Assembly (NCBI GenBank): GCA_965662365.1
Contig: CBFIHR010000046.1
Coordinates: 1 to 35,469 of the forward strand
Length of the DNA stretch: 35,469 bases
Direction: 5' to 3'
Origin: CAWVWD01 sp965662365
GTDB lineage: Bacteria > Bacteroidota > Bacteroidia > Chitinophagales > Saprospiraceae
A model generated the notes under the pieces. The model did not search any database. It was not told where the DNA came from and worked only from the letters and a program-made list of their open reading frames with translations. Of the stretch, positions 17,363 through 25,624 are shown one piece after another. The position numbers and the translations under genes were made by a program. Within the stretch, counting starts at the first letter, position 1. Every line of letters starts with the position of its first letter.

Positions 17363-17416
17363 GATTGGCTATATGTTGGATGCTGTTGTACTGTGTGTAG
17401 CCTTATTTATTGTAAG

Positions 17417-18160
17417 CTATTTTTTTTCATATTTCTTTATTAGTGCAATATTTTCTAACTCAATTTCTGTTAGAAAACTACTCACGTTCTTATATCGAGA
17501 TATATACCATTCTTGTTTTTGAAAGTATAAATCTATTTCACTACCTTTTTGGAACTCATAATTATAGCGTGCAAAAATTTCATTTCTTATAATTTTTAAT
17601 TCGCTTTTATTCAATGTACTAAGTTCACTACTTGATAGTTTTCGATACGATGCTTGTGGATATTTACCGAAAAATTTGTTTTCAAATGTTTCACTAAACC
17701 TTAGTCCTATTTCATAGTTATCAATCCATTTATTCCATGGATTATTTATTTTTAGCCCTTTTCTTTCTCCTGTGCTATCTGAATATATTACAAATTCTCC
17801 TTGATACTGGTCGGAGTAAAATTTACCGTTTTCGATTTTAATTCCACTTAAATTTTTATATTCCCATTTCATTTCAAGTTCGGACAAATTTGCAATTCCT
17901 GCTTCGACTGCATAACCTCCTTGTGTCCAATATTCAGTATTTCTTATTTGAATTATTACTTTATTATCATTTATTATAAGACTTAGATTTGAACCATCAC
18001 CTTCTCCAAAATGGTATATTCCTTCATATTTTTCAATATCTTTTTCAAACCAATTAGAAACATTTTCTTCATTTATTTCTAATGCTCCAATTTGTTGTGC
18101 AAATATTGATGTTTGGAAAAAGATTAAAGTGATTACAAATAAATTATTTATTAGTTTCAT
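17417..18160 (-). CDS. Exported YARHG domain protein
   Basis: 247 residues with a signal peptide (LFVITLIFFQTSIFAQQ). The C-terminal 65 residues match the YARHG domain: LNKSELKIIRNEIFARYNYEF followed by YFQKQEWY and a closing helix; the name-giving RNEIFAR(H/Y) segment is clear. This domain is thought to act outside the cytoplasm and often ends proteins of variable N-terminus; its function is unknown. The middle part (about 40-160) is strand-rich and not recognised. The gene is an orphan between the intact reductase and the repeat array, and both flanks carry unusual ACAAC/CACACA-rich sequence, suggesting acquisition as a single-gene unit. Confidence 0.85.
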   Translation of the reverse strand: MKLINNLFVITLIFFQTSIFAQQIGALEINEENVSNWFEKDIEKYEGIYHFGEGDGSNLSLIINDNKVIIQIRNTEYWTQGGYAVEAGIANLSELEMKWEYKNLSGIKIENGKFYSDQYQGEFVIYSDSTGERKGLKINNPWNKWIDNYEIGLRFSETFENKFFGKYPQASYRKLSSSELSTLNKSELKIIRNEIFARYNYEFQKGSEIDLYFQKQEWYISRYKNVSSFLTEIELENIALIKKYEKK

Positions 18161-18164
18161 GGAC

Positions 18165-18260
18165 TATTTTAGTTTTTAATCGCTTACAACGTCCGCATAC
18201 CCACACAAAACCTGCATATATTTCCCTATGTCTTCACGCTGTGTAATGATAAAAATTAGT
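18165..18260. other. Cassette-like upstream border of the YARHG gene
   Basis: CTTACAACGTCCGCATACC (18183 onward), then CACACAAAACCTGCATATAT, is compositionally unlike the surrounding AT-rich DNA. The opposite side of the gene (17367-17402) reads, on the minus strand, GGCTACACACAGTACAACAG then CATCCAACATATAGCC, with complementary GGCTA/TAGCC ends. No integrase gene or canonical attC core was found. Confidence 0.3.
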
Positions 18261-18325
18261 ATAATCAAAGGCTGATAAAATATCAAAACCTACTCTTCGA
18301 AAGATAGTTAATTCTATTAAAAACA

Positions 18326-18361
18326 AAAAAACTCCAACACCCAAAAGCATTGAAGTTTTTT
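18326..18361 (-). terminator. Terminator of the reductase gene
   Basis: AAAAAACTCCAA (18326-18337) against TTGAAGTTTTTT (18350-18361), one mismatch, T-rich on the minus-strand exit. Confidence 0.75.
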
Positions 18362-18394
18362 CATTTCAAATATACTCTATTGTTCAAATCTCAC

Positions 18395-20419
18395 TTACAA
18401 CGTCGCAGCCAACTCACTCGCCTGCTTAATCGCCACTTTCGCATCTAACTTCTCCGACTTTAACGCACCGCCAATCAAATGCACCGATTGTTCGGCAGCT
18501 ACCAAAGCATCGTGTAAATCTCGCAACGGTTCTTGACCAGCACAAATGACGATATTATCGACTTCCAAAGATTCAGGTCTGCCGTTTACATCAATATGAA
18601 AATGCGTACCATCGTATTTGACGTAAGTACAGTTGGCAATATTTTGAACGCCTTTCATTTTCAAACTTGCCCGATGAATCCAACCAGTTGTTTTACCTAA
18701 ACCTTTGCCATGTTTTCCGCCAGAGCGTTTTAATAAAAATATTTCACGAGGCGAAGGAATCGGTTTAGGCATTGTCAATGCACCACCAGTTTTATACGCC
18801 ATATCAACGCCCCATTCTTTCATATAGGCTTCGGTGTTCAAACTTGGACTTTCATGGTCTTTGTTGTGTGCTAAAAACTCGGCTACATCAAAACCAATTC
18901 CGCCCGCACCAACGACGGCAACCCGTTTGCCGACAGGCATTTTTTTGTATAAAACATCAGCGTAAGTCAATACATTTTTATGATTTGCTCCAGCAAATGA
19001 GATTTTTCGAGGGGTTACGCCAGTTGCTAAAATGATTTCATCATAATTATCTTCAATCAACTCTGCGGCTGTTACACGATGATTTAGATGTAATTGAACA
19101 TCGTGTTTCTCAATCATTTTACCGTAATAACGAATCGTATGCTGATATTCTTCCTTACCAGGAATCACTTTCGCCATGTTGAATTGTCCGCCGATTTCTT
19201 TTGCTGCTTCAAACAGATGTACATCGTGACCACGTTCTGCCAACAAAGTCGCAGCCGCCAAACCTGCAGGACCAGCACCAACAACAGCAATTCGCTTCAA
19301 TTCTTCGGCAGGTTCAAAATTCAAAATTGTTTCGTGACAAGCACGAGGATTAACGATACAAGACGAGATTTTCATCTGAAAAGTATGATCCAAACACGCT
19401 TGATTACAACCGATACACGTATTAATTTCGTCCGCTCTGTCTTCTATTGCTTTCAGAACTAAATCACCATCTGCTAAAAACGGTCGAGCCATCGACACCA
19501 TATCAGCACAACCATCTTGCAAAATATCCTCTGCTACATCAGGCATATTGATACGATTTGTGGTAATCAACGGAATATTGACTTCGCCCATCATTCGCTT
19601 CGTTACCCATGCAAAACCACCTTTTGGAATCGGTGTCGCAATCGTCGGAACACGAGCTTCGTGCCAACCAATTCCGGTATTGATAATCGTTGCACCGGCT
19701 TTTTCGATTTCCTTCGCTAAGTGAACAACCTCTTCCCAAGTACTTCCACCATCGACCAAATCCAACATCGACAAGCGGTAAATAATAATGAAATTTTTGC
19801 CAACTCGTTCTCTTACTTTCTTGACAATTTCAATCGGAAACTTGATGCGATTTTCATAACTTCCGCCCCATTCATCGGTTCTATGATTGGTACGAGTGAC
19901 GATAAATTGATTAATCAAATAACCTTCTGAACCCATGATTTCTACACCATCATAACCAGCATATTGAGCCAATGCGGCACAATTTGCATAATCATCAACG
20001 GTTTGCCAAACTTCGTCCGTTGTCAACTCACGAGGCGTAAACGGTGCAATTGGCGCTCGAACAGGCGAAGGCCCAACGGATTTATTATGGTACGCATAAC
20101 GCCCCGAGTGCAATATTTGCATACAGATTTTTCCGCCTTCGTCGTGTACCGCTTTTGTGATTTGTTTGTGATGGTCAGCCTCTTCTTTAGTCGTCATTTT
20201 GGAAGCAATCGGACTGACCGAACCTTCGTAGTTTGGTGCGATTCCGCCAGTTACAATCAAACCGACTTGACCTCTCGCTCTTTCAGCATAAAAAACGGCG
20301 GCACGTTCTAAGCCTCCTTTTATTTCTTCTAAATTGGTATGCATCGAACCCATCAAAACTCGGTTTTTTAAAGTTGTAAAACCTAAGTCTAAGGGGGATA
20401 ATAATTTTTTGTACTTCAT
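18395..20419 (-). CDS. 2,4-dienoyl-CoA reductase-like NADH:flavin oxidoreductase
   Basis: This 674-residue protein has the three-part FadH layout: an FMN-binding old-yellow-enzyme barrel (about 1-340), a 4Fe-4S cluster and an FAD/NAD(P) module. The cluster cysteines are Cys335, Cys338, Cys342 and Cys354 (CIGCNQAC, then SSC). Dinucleotide motifs are VVGAGPAGLAAA (about 380-391) and VVGAGGIGFDVA (about 507). Tyr167 in GSEGYLINQF and His253 in GWHEARVPT match the proton donors of E. coli FadH, so reduction of unsaturated acyl-CoAs is likely; other enones remain possible. The length matches E. coli FadH (about 670). Its last 276 bp are repeated at 16694-16969. Confidence 0.93.
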   Translation of the reverse strand: MKYKKLLSPLDLGFTTLKNRVLMGSMHTNLEEIKGGLERAAVFYAERARGQVGLIVTGGIAPNYEGSVSPIASKMTTKEEADHHKQITKAVHDEGGKICMQILHSGRYAYHNKSVGPSPVRAPIAPFTPRELTTDEVWQTVDDYANCAALAQYAGYDGVEIMGSEGYLINQFIVTRTNHRTDEWGGSYENRIKFPIEIVKKVRERVGKNFIIIYRLSMLDLVDGGSTWEEVVHLAKEIEKAGATIINTGIGWHEARVPTIATPIPKGGFAWVTKRMMGEVNIPLITTNRINMPDVAEDILQDGCADMVSMARPFLADGDLVLKAIEDRADEINTCIGCNQACLDHTFQMKISSCIVNPRACHETILNFEPAEELKRIAVVGAGPAGLAAATLLAERGHDVHLFEAAKEIGGQFNMAKVIPGKEEYQHTIRYYGKMIEKHDVQLHLNHRVTAAELIEDNYDEIILATGVTPRKISFAGANHKNVLTYADVLYKKMPVGKRVAVVGAGGIGFDVAEFLAHNKDHESPSLNTEAYMKEWGVDMAYKTGGALTMPKPIPSPREIFLLKRSGGKHGKGLGKTTGWIHRASLKMKGVQNIANCTYVKYDGTHFHIDVNGRPESLEVDNIVICAGQEPLRDLHDALVAAEQSVHLIGGALKSEKLDAKVAIKQASELAATL

Positions 20420-20545
20420 AATTTAGCTTTGCTTTTCTGTTAATGATTGGCTAATTTAGGGAAAGTTATTTAATGGTTTAAAAAATATTTGGTTTAATTG
20501 GCTGGTTATTAAATAAGTTTTATAATTGAAAATTAACGTGTGATT

Positions 20546-21184
20546 ATGAAAAATACATTTTTAATTTTTTCGCTTTCGCTAATGAGTAGTTTTGTCTTTG
20601 GTCAAAAATGGCAAGTCGATACTTTAGAAAATCGTGATACGATTACCAAAATCTACACTTATCTACTCAACGATACCACCTATACAATAACCGGCGATAG
20701 CGGCATGTACCAAGTTTATCAATATATTAAAGGCGAATACAATAATCAATTAATTTCGGAAGCATTTTTTGATTGTAAGCATCAACCTATGCACAATTAC
20801 TTTTCAAATTACCACAAAAAAGTACGATTTGAAAAAGGTTTCTTTTCGAATTATTTTAAATATTATGATAAAAATGGAAAGCAACTTCGGCGAGTTGAAG
20901 TTGATGTTATCTGGGAAGAGTTTTCAGATGTGTCGTTGAAAGTGTTTGAATATGATAGACGTGGAAATTTGGTGAGTTTATCGTTTTTCAAAACACAAGA
21001 CTTTGATTATGAAACTTTTGAAACATTAGACGAACCGATTTTAATTCCAACAGGAAAAGCATATTTTGAAGCAAATGTGCATAAATATGTTTGGAAAATT
21101 AAGAAGCGAAAAGGGCTGCTAATTCAGCAAATTTATGATACCTTCGGAGAATTAGTCGAAGAAAAAAAGTTTGAGTTGAAATGA
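20546..21184 (+). CDS. Exported hypothetical protein (about 212 aa)
   Basis: The ATG at 20546 starts MKNTFLIFSLSLMSSFVFGQ, a good signal peptide; an in-frame GTG two codons earlier is not needed. The mature part begins KWQVDTLENRDTITKIYTY and contains repeated aromatic/basic segments such as KYYDKNGKQLRRVEV and EYDRRGNLVSLSFF. These resemble the antitoxin-MORN/YD-like pattern of tandem (K/R)xYxxNGKL units common in Bacteroidota secreted proteins, but I cannot assign a family. It is convergent with serA across a 15-bp perfect hairpin. Confidence 0.72.
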   Translation: MKNTFLIFSLSLMSSFVFGQKWQVDTLENRDTITKIYTYLLNDTTYTITGDSGMYQVYQYIKGEYNNQLISEAFFDCKHQPMHNYFSNYHKKVRFEKGFFSNYFKYYDKNGKQLRRVEVDVIWEEFSDVSLKVFEYDRRGNLVSLSFFKTQDFDYETFETLDEPILIPTGKAYFEANVHKYVWKIKKRKGLLIQQIYDTFGELVEEKKFELK

Positions 21185-21204
21185 TATATTGTTGTTATAA
21201 ATGA

Positions 21205-21237
21205 AGACAAAAGGCACTTCAAAAGTGCCTTTTGTCT
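21205..21237. terminator. Bidirectional terminator
   Basis: AGACAAAAGGCACTT (21205-21219) pairs perfectly with AAGTGCCTTTTGTCT (21223-21237), loop CAA, between two convergent genes. Confidence 0.85.
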
Positions 21238-21244
21238 AGTAATT

Positions 21245-22471
21245 CTAATACAAAACTCTTGCTTTAATTGTAGATTTTAAGGCTTTCAGTTCTTCTACAA
21301 CTTCCTGAGAAACAAAAGATTTTACATCTAAAACGACATAACCAATCTCTTCATTTGTTTTCAAATATTGCCCGACAACATTGATATTTTCACGAGAAAG
21401 AATTTGATTAATTTCTGTCATTACACCCGGCACATTTTCGTGAATGTGCAAGATTCTGTGCGTACCTTCTTGCTTTGGTAAATGCAACTCAGGAACGGTG
21501 TGTGAGCCGACTGTTGAGCCATTATCCAAATAATTAATCAATTTCATAGCAGCATCAATACCGATATTTTCCTGTGCTTCTTGTGTCGAACCACCGATGT
21601 GCGGTGTCAGAATGACGTTTGTATGACCTTGTAAAGGTGTCGTAAACGGATCTTTATTCGTCTTCGGTTCAACAGGAAATACGTCAACTGCTGCACCAAG
21701 AATATGCTCGCTTTCTAGGGCTGCCTTCAAATCTTCAATCACGACGACATTTCCACGGCTCAAGTTGATCAAGTACGAGCCTTTTTTCATTTTTGAAAGT
21801 TCGGCAGCACCAATCATATTTTTAGTTTGAGGTGTTGACGGAACGTGCAATGAAACCACGTCTGATTTTGCCAAAAGCTCCTCCAACGAATTAACTGCAA
21901 CGGCATTTCCCATTGGTAATTTAGGAACGATATCGTAGTAAATTACTTTCAATCCCATGGCTTCTGCCAAAACAGAAACTTGCGTCCCGATATGTCCGTA
22001 ACCTACAATTCCTAATACTTTTCCACGCACTTCATTACTTCCTTTCGCACTTTTGAGCCATATTTTTTCGTGTGCGGCAGCATTTTTTTGAGGAATGCCA
22101 CGCATCAAGAAAATAATCTCTGCGATAACCAATTCTGCAACAGAACGAGTGTTGCTATAAGGTGAGTTGAAAACAACTTTTCCTTGTTTAGCGGCCATTT
22201 TTAAGTCGATTTGATTTGTACCAATACAAAAAGCTGCGATTGCCCAAAGTCTTTCGGCGGATGCTAAAACTTTTGCGGTTAATTGTGTTTTGGAGCGAAT
22301 CCCAACAATACTGGCATCTTTGATTTTTTCAATTAATTCGGACTCTGGCAACGCTCCGCTCAATAATTCAATATTGGTATAACCTGCATCTTGAAAGGTT
22401 TTGACCGCATTTTGGTGAATACCTTCCAATAATAGAATTTTAATTTTTTCCTTCGGATATGAAGACCCCAT
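21245..22471 (-). CDS. serA: D-3-phosphoglycerate dehydrogenase
   Basis: First step of serine synthesis: 3-phosphoglycerate to 3-phosphohydroxypyruvate with NAD. The 408-residue chain is of the short E. coli type. The NAD-binding motif is GIVGYGHIGTQ (154-164); catalytic residues are Arg239 (LSRGNVV), Glu268 (PVEP) and His291 (TPHIGGST). A C-terminal ACT domain (about 337-408, HIHENVPGVMTEINQIL) suggests feedback control by serine. Immediately upstream on its strand is a leader made of repeated CTAATCAC/CTAATTAC words without G. No serC or serB is adjacent. Confidence 0.97.
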   Translation of the reverse strand: MGSSYPKEKIKILLLEGIHQNAVKTFQDAGYTNIELLSGALPESELIEKIKDASIVGIRSKTQLTAKVLASAERLWAIAAFCIGTNQIDLKMAAKQGKVVFNSPYSNTRSVAELVIAEIIFLMRGIPQKNAAAHEKIWLKSAKGSNEVRGKVLGIVGYGHIGTQVSVLAEAMGLKVIYYDIVPKLPMGNAVAVNSLEELLAKSDVVSLHVPSTPQTKNMIGAAELSKMKKGSYLINLSRGNVVVIEDLKAALESEHILGAAVDVFPVEPKTNKDPFTTPLQGHTNVILTPHIGGSTQEAQENIGIDAAMKLINYLDNGSTVGSHTVPELHLPKQEGTHRILHIHENVPGVMTEINQILSRENINVVGQYLKTNEEIGYVVLDVKSFVSQEVVEELKALKSTIKARVLY

Positions 22472-22483
22472 GATTACCTTATT

Positions 22484-22510
22484 TAGTGATTAGTAATTAG
22501 TGATTAGTGA
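22484..22510 (-). repeat. Word-repeat leader before serA
   Basis: Plus strand shows TTAGTGATTAGTAATTAGTG followed by ATTAGTG: four 8-bp words in tandem. In the serA mRNA this reads as G-free CACTAAT words ending 12 nt before the ATG. Confidence 0.75.
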
Positions 22511-22592
22511 AATCAGTTGTTACTTGACTGTCTTCTTCCTCACTACTTTTCCATGATTAGAGTTGAGATAATAGATAGGACATTTTCGATTG

Positions 22593-22632
22593 TGTCTTAA
22601 TTATTCATTTAATAATGAAACTTGTTAAGACA
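22593..22632. repeat. Nested inverted repeat between ndk and serA
   Basis: TGTCTTAA (22593-22600) pairs with TTAAGACA (22625-22632), with an inner TTCATT/AATGAA stem. It has no T-run; it sits upstream of serA and downstream of the ndk terminator, so it could be an operator-like or mRNA structure. Confidence 0.4.
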
Positions 22633-22647
22633 ACAATTCTATTTACT

Positions 22648-22679
22648 AAAAAAGCAACCGAAAAATTCGATTGCTTTTA
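22648..22679 (-). terminator. Terminator of ndk
   Basis: AAAAGCAACCGAA against TTCGATTGCTTTT with one C-A mismatch; on the minus strand it exits into TTTTTTAG. It lies about 80 nt after the ndk stop. Confidence 0.8.
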
Positions 22680-22755
22680 TGTGTTTTACTACGTGATTAT
22701 TTTTTGTAAATACTGTTAAAAACAGTTTCACAATAAAGCAATTTTGCAATTACTT

Positions 22756-23178
22756 TTATCCAACCATTTCAGTTTCTGCGAAGTGAAAGAAGCTTTCGAT
22801 TTTTGCGTTTTCGTCAGAATCTGAACCGTGAACAGCATTTTCACCGATACTTTTTGCATACATTTTACGGATTGTCCCTTCCGCTGCTTCTGCTGGATTA
22901 GTTGCACCGATTAAAGTACGAAAATCTGCTACGGCGTTATCTTTTTCTAAAACTGCTGCGATGATTGGCCCTGAAGACATGAATTCTACTAATTCACCAT
23001 AAAACGGACGTTCTTTGTGTACCGCATAGAAGTTACCTGCCTCTTCTGCAGACATTTTTTTCAACTTCATTGCCACAATACGAAATCCACCTTCATTAAT
23101 TTTTGCTAAAATCGCACCTGCGTGGCCTGCAGCCATTGCGTCAGGCTTAATCATTGTGAAAGTTCTGTTACCAGCCAT
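22756..23178 (-). CDS. ndk: Nucleoside diphosphate kinase
   Basis: Transfers the gamma-phosphate of ATP to nucleoside diphosphates through a phosphohistidine. All key parts are present in 140 residues: Lys11 in TMIKPDA, the catalytic His117 in NAVHGSDS, and the closing ESFFHF block. Length is normal for bacterial Ndk. It has its own perfect promoter match about 170 nt upstream and its own terminator, so it is a single-gene unit. Confidence 0.98.
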   Translation of the reverse strand: MAGNRTFTMIKPDAMAAGHAGAILAKINEGGFRIVAMKLKKMSAEEAGNFYAVHKERPFYGELVEFMSSGPIIAAVLEKDNAVADFRTLIGATNPAEAAEGTIRKMYAKSIGENAVHGSDSDENAKIESFFHFAETEMVG

Positions 23179-23554
23179 TCTTAATTATTTTTCACTTTAG
23201 TTATGTTCGCTTATTTGGACTGTTAGCAACTATAATATCAGTTTGCTGTTTAAGTTAGTCAAATAAATTTACGAACTGTTAAATTATGATTTTTAAATTT
23301 GTATTCCAAGATGAACAATAGTATCATTATCTTGAAATTTGCTGCAAATGTACGCAAATTCACAGCAGATACAAAAAATATATTTATGATTTAATCAATT
23401 CCATTTGTGCGATGAATTACAGTATTAATTTAACGTAAACTTTACTTTTTAGATTATTATCAATATATTGATTATTAATGATTCGAGGAAATCAGTTTGA
23501 TAAAAAAATAAAATAGTTTTATAATAAATATAACGTATAAATATTTGATTATTA
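23179..23554. other. Divergent intergenic region between ndk and the DHH gene
   Basis: Holds the ndk promoter and its long leader on the minus strand. The part before 23555 is AT-rich without a clear TAnnTTTG box. No gene is seen. Confidence 0.5.
23345..23375 (-). promoter_or_regulatory. Promoter of ndk
   Basis: On the minus strand TTTG (23375-23372), 19 bp spacer, TACATTTG (23352-23345): exact fit to the Bacteroidota consensus and the same -7 octamer and spacing as at ftsZ. The predicted leader is about 160 nt, with a CAAGAT/ATCTTG stem (about 23308-23338) at its very start. Confidence 0.7.
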
Positions 23555-24604
23555 ATGAATAATATAGACTCACTAAAAGATTTATTAGCTCAACCAAAAC
23601 GTGTCGCTATTCTCTCGCATCGTAATCCTGACGGAGATGCTATCGGTTCAAGTCTTGGTTTACAAAAATATTTGGATAAAATTGGACACGATACAACAGT
23701 ACTTTTTCCTTCTGAATTTCCAGACTTCGTAGAATGGATGGAAGGTTCAAGTGAGATTGTTATCTATGATAACGAACCGGAACGCTCGGAGGAAATAGTC
23801 AATAATTCAGAATTGATCTTTTGTTTAGATTTTAATGGCTTGAGTAGAATTGATGATTTAGGGAAATTCGTGGAAGCTCAAAAGGAAACGCCAAAAGTAT
23901 TGATTGATCATCATATCAATCCTGAAGATTTTGCTGATTATACACTTTCAGACACTTCGGCAAGTTCTACTTGCGAATTAGTGTACGATTTTATTCAACT
24001 CATGGGCGATAGAGAAAAATTAGATGTCAATATTGCAACGGCTCTGTTTGTCGGAATCTTGACCGATACAGGTTCGTTCAAATATTCGACTTCTGCAAAA
24101 TTGTATAAAACGGCAGCGAATTTGGTGGAGTTAGGAGTTGATGATTATGGCATTCAGGATAGATTATTCAACTCAATGACAGAAAAACAGTTGCGTTTGT
24201 TGAGTTATTGCTTGAGCAGTCGAGTCATGAAGGTATTTGACGAATACTGTACGGGAATCATCGTGTTAAGTCAACATGATTATAAGCGATTTGATATACA
24301 ACGTGGTGATACAGAAGGTGTTGTGAATTATATTTTAAAAATGAAACATATTCGTTTTGCGGCGTTGATCACTGAGCAGCCAAATATTGTGAAGTTATCG
24401 TTACGCTCAACTGGTGATTTTTCAGTTCAGGAAATTGCCAAAAAATACTTTAAAGGTGGCGGACACAAAAACGCTTCGGGTGGTATTTCTTATCAAACGC
24501 TTTGGGGAACGGTCGAAAAATTCAAAAAAATATTACCTAAATATAGAGAACAATTACGTGCCGGTTTGGAACATTTGATTCCAGAAGGAACCGCACAAAA
24601 GTAA
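23555..24604 (+). CDS. DHH/DHHA1 phosphoesterase, NrnA-like
   Basis: 349 residues with the DHH domain motifs: SHRNPDGDAIGS (21-32, metal ligands around His22, Asp26, Asp28), LDFN (Asp92) and IDHHINPEDF (Asp118, His119, His120). The C-terminal DHHA1 domain has GGGHKNASGG (301-310), which binds substrate. This is the architecture of NrnA, which degrades nano-RNAs and dephosphorylates pAp, and of related c-di-nucleotide/pApA phosphodiesterases; the exact substrate cannot be told from sequence. There is no membrane or GGDEF part, unlike GdpP. A hairpin terminator follows 15 nt after the stop. Confidence 0.92.
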   Translation: MNNIDSLKDLLAQPKRVAILSHRNPDGDAIGSSLGLQKYLDKIGHDTTVLFPSEFPDFVEWMEGSSEIVIYDNEPERSEEIVNNSELIFCLDFNGLSRIDDLGKFVEAQKETPKVLIDHHINPEDFADYTLSDTSASSTCELVYDFIQLMGDREKLDVNIATALFVGILTDTGSFKYSTSAKLYKTAANLVELGVDDYGIQDRLFNSMTEKQLRLLSYCLSSRVMKVFDEYCTGIIVLSQHDYKRFDIQRGDTEGVVNYILKMKHIRFAALITEQPNIVKLSLRSTGDFSVQEIAKKYFKGGGHKNASGGISYQTLWGTVEKFKKILPKYREQLRAGLEHLIPEGTAQK

Positions 24605-24618
24605 TCCTACCATAAAAA

Positions 24619-24653
24619 GAGTCATAACTTTACTCGAAGTGAGGTTATGACTC
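24619..24653 (+). terminator. Terminator of the DHH gene
   Basis: GAGTCATAAC (24619-24628) pairs perfectly with GTTATGACTC (24644-24653). The outer eight bases GAGTCATA are the same as in the hairpin at 12710. Confidence 0.75.
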
Positions 24654-24837
24654 AATATTCGTAATTCTTAATTTCGAATCAAAAAATTCATCGGATTTCT
24701 ATAATCACTCGTCTGTTTTTTCCGACAATGCTGTTATTTTTTAATAAATAGCAGCTATTATTAATTTAAAAAATAAGTAGAACGGGTGGTGCAAAATGAC
24801 ACTTTACACCTGATACTTCATACCTAATATTAAAAAA

Positions 24838-25563
24838 ATGGCAAAAGTAATAATTGTAGATGATGAGCCTTTGGCGTTGGATGTAATGGAAACATATATT
24901 GAGAAGTTACCAAGTTTGGAGTTGGTCGCAAGATGTGAAAATGCGATTCAAGCATTTGATATTTTGTCAAAAGAAGAGGTCGATATTATGTTTTTAGATA
25001 TTCAGATGCCACAATTAACTGGTATTGAATTCTTGAAATCGTTATCGAATCCACCGTTGGTGATTTTTACAACGGCTTATCCAAATTATGCGATTGAAGG
25101 ATACGAGTTGAACGTCATTGATTATTTGTTAAAGCCAATTTCGTTTGAGCGATTTATGAAAGCGGTCAATAAAGCGATGGCTCAATTGGAGCTACAAAAT
25201 GATAATGCCATAGCAACTTCAAATGATACAGAAGGTGAGGAAAAAGCAGATTTCATTTTTGTAAAAGCCGACAAAAAATTAATTAAAATCAATTACGCAG
25301 ATATTTTGTATATCGAAGGTCTAAAAGATTATGTGATTATCAAAATGCCGACTTCGAGAGTAATTACTTTACAAACGATGAAATCGCTGGAAGCCAAATT
25401 ACCTTCTAATATTTTTAAACGCATTCACCGTTCGTACATTGTAAATTTGAAAAAAATCAATGCAGTGATTGGAAATATGGTCGAAATCGAGAAAAAGCAC
25501 TTACCAATTGGCAAAAATTATCGAGAGGAACTCTTAAATATCGTTAATAAGAATCGTTTATAG
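24838..25563 (+). CDS. LytTR-family response regulator
   Basis: 241 residues. The receiver domain (1-120) has the acidic pair Asp8-Asp9, phospho-acceptor Asp54 (MFLDIQMP), Thr78/79 and Lys99 (LLKPIS), so it should be phosphorylated. The LytTR DNA-binding domain (about 135-241) shows LYIEGLKDYVIIK, TMKSLEAKLP and FKRIHRSYIVNLKKI. In Bacteroidota such regulators are usually paired with a LytS/YehU-type histidine kinase; none lies beside it here, so it is an orphan in this window. The leader before the ATG (CACTTTACACCTGATACTTC) is G-poor. Confidence 0.95.
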   Translation: MAKVIIVDDEPLALDVMETYIEKLPSLELVARCENAIQAFDILSKEEVDIMFLDIQMPQLTGIEFLKSLSNPPLVIFTTAYPNYAIEGYELNVIDYLLKPISFERFMKAVNKAMAQLELQNDNAIATSNDTEGEEKADFIFVKADKKLIKINYADILYIEGLKDYVIIKMPTSRVITLQTMKSLEAKLPSNIFKRIHRSYIVNLKKINAVIGNMVEIEKKHLPIGKNYREELLNIVNKNRL

Positions 25564-25587
25564 CGTCCAAAAATATTTTATATCAAA

Positions 25588-25624
25588 GGTCGAATGCTGG
25601 AAGGCATTCGGCTTTTTAATTTTT
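25588..25624 (+). terminator. Terminator of the response regulator gene
   Basis: CGAATGC (25591-25597) pairs with GCATTCG (25604-25610), followed by CTTTTTAATTTTT. Confidence 0.8.

Larger units (their letters stand above)
16988..17416. other. Non-coding region holding the repeat array and a terminator
   Basis: Besides the 41-bp array, the stretch holds a terminator hairpin (17322-17362) and a cassette-like border (17367-17402). No gene is seen. Confidence 0.6.

Noticed and set aside
18772..20311. Several plus-strand ORFs of 67-122 codons
   Set aside because: All are antisense shadows of the reductase gene, rich in Cys/His/Arg as expected from reversed coding sequence.
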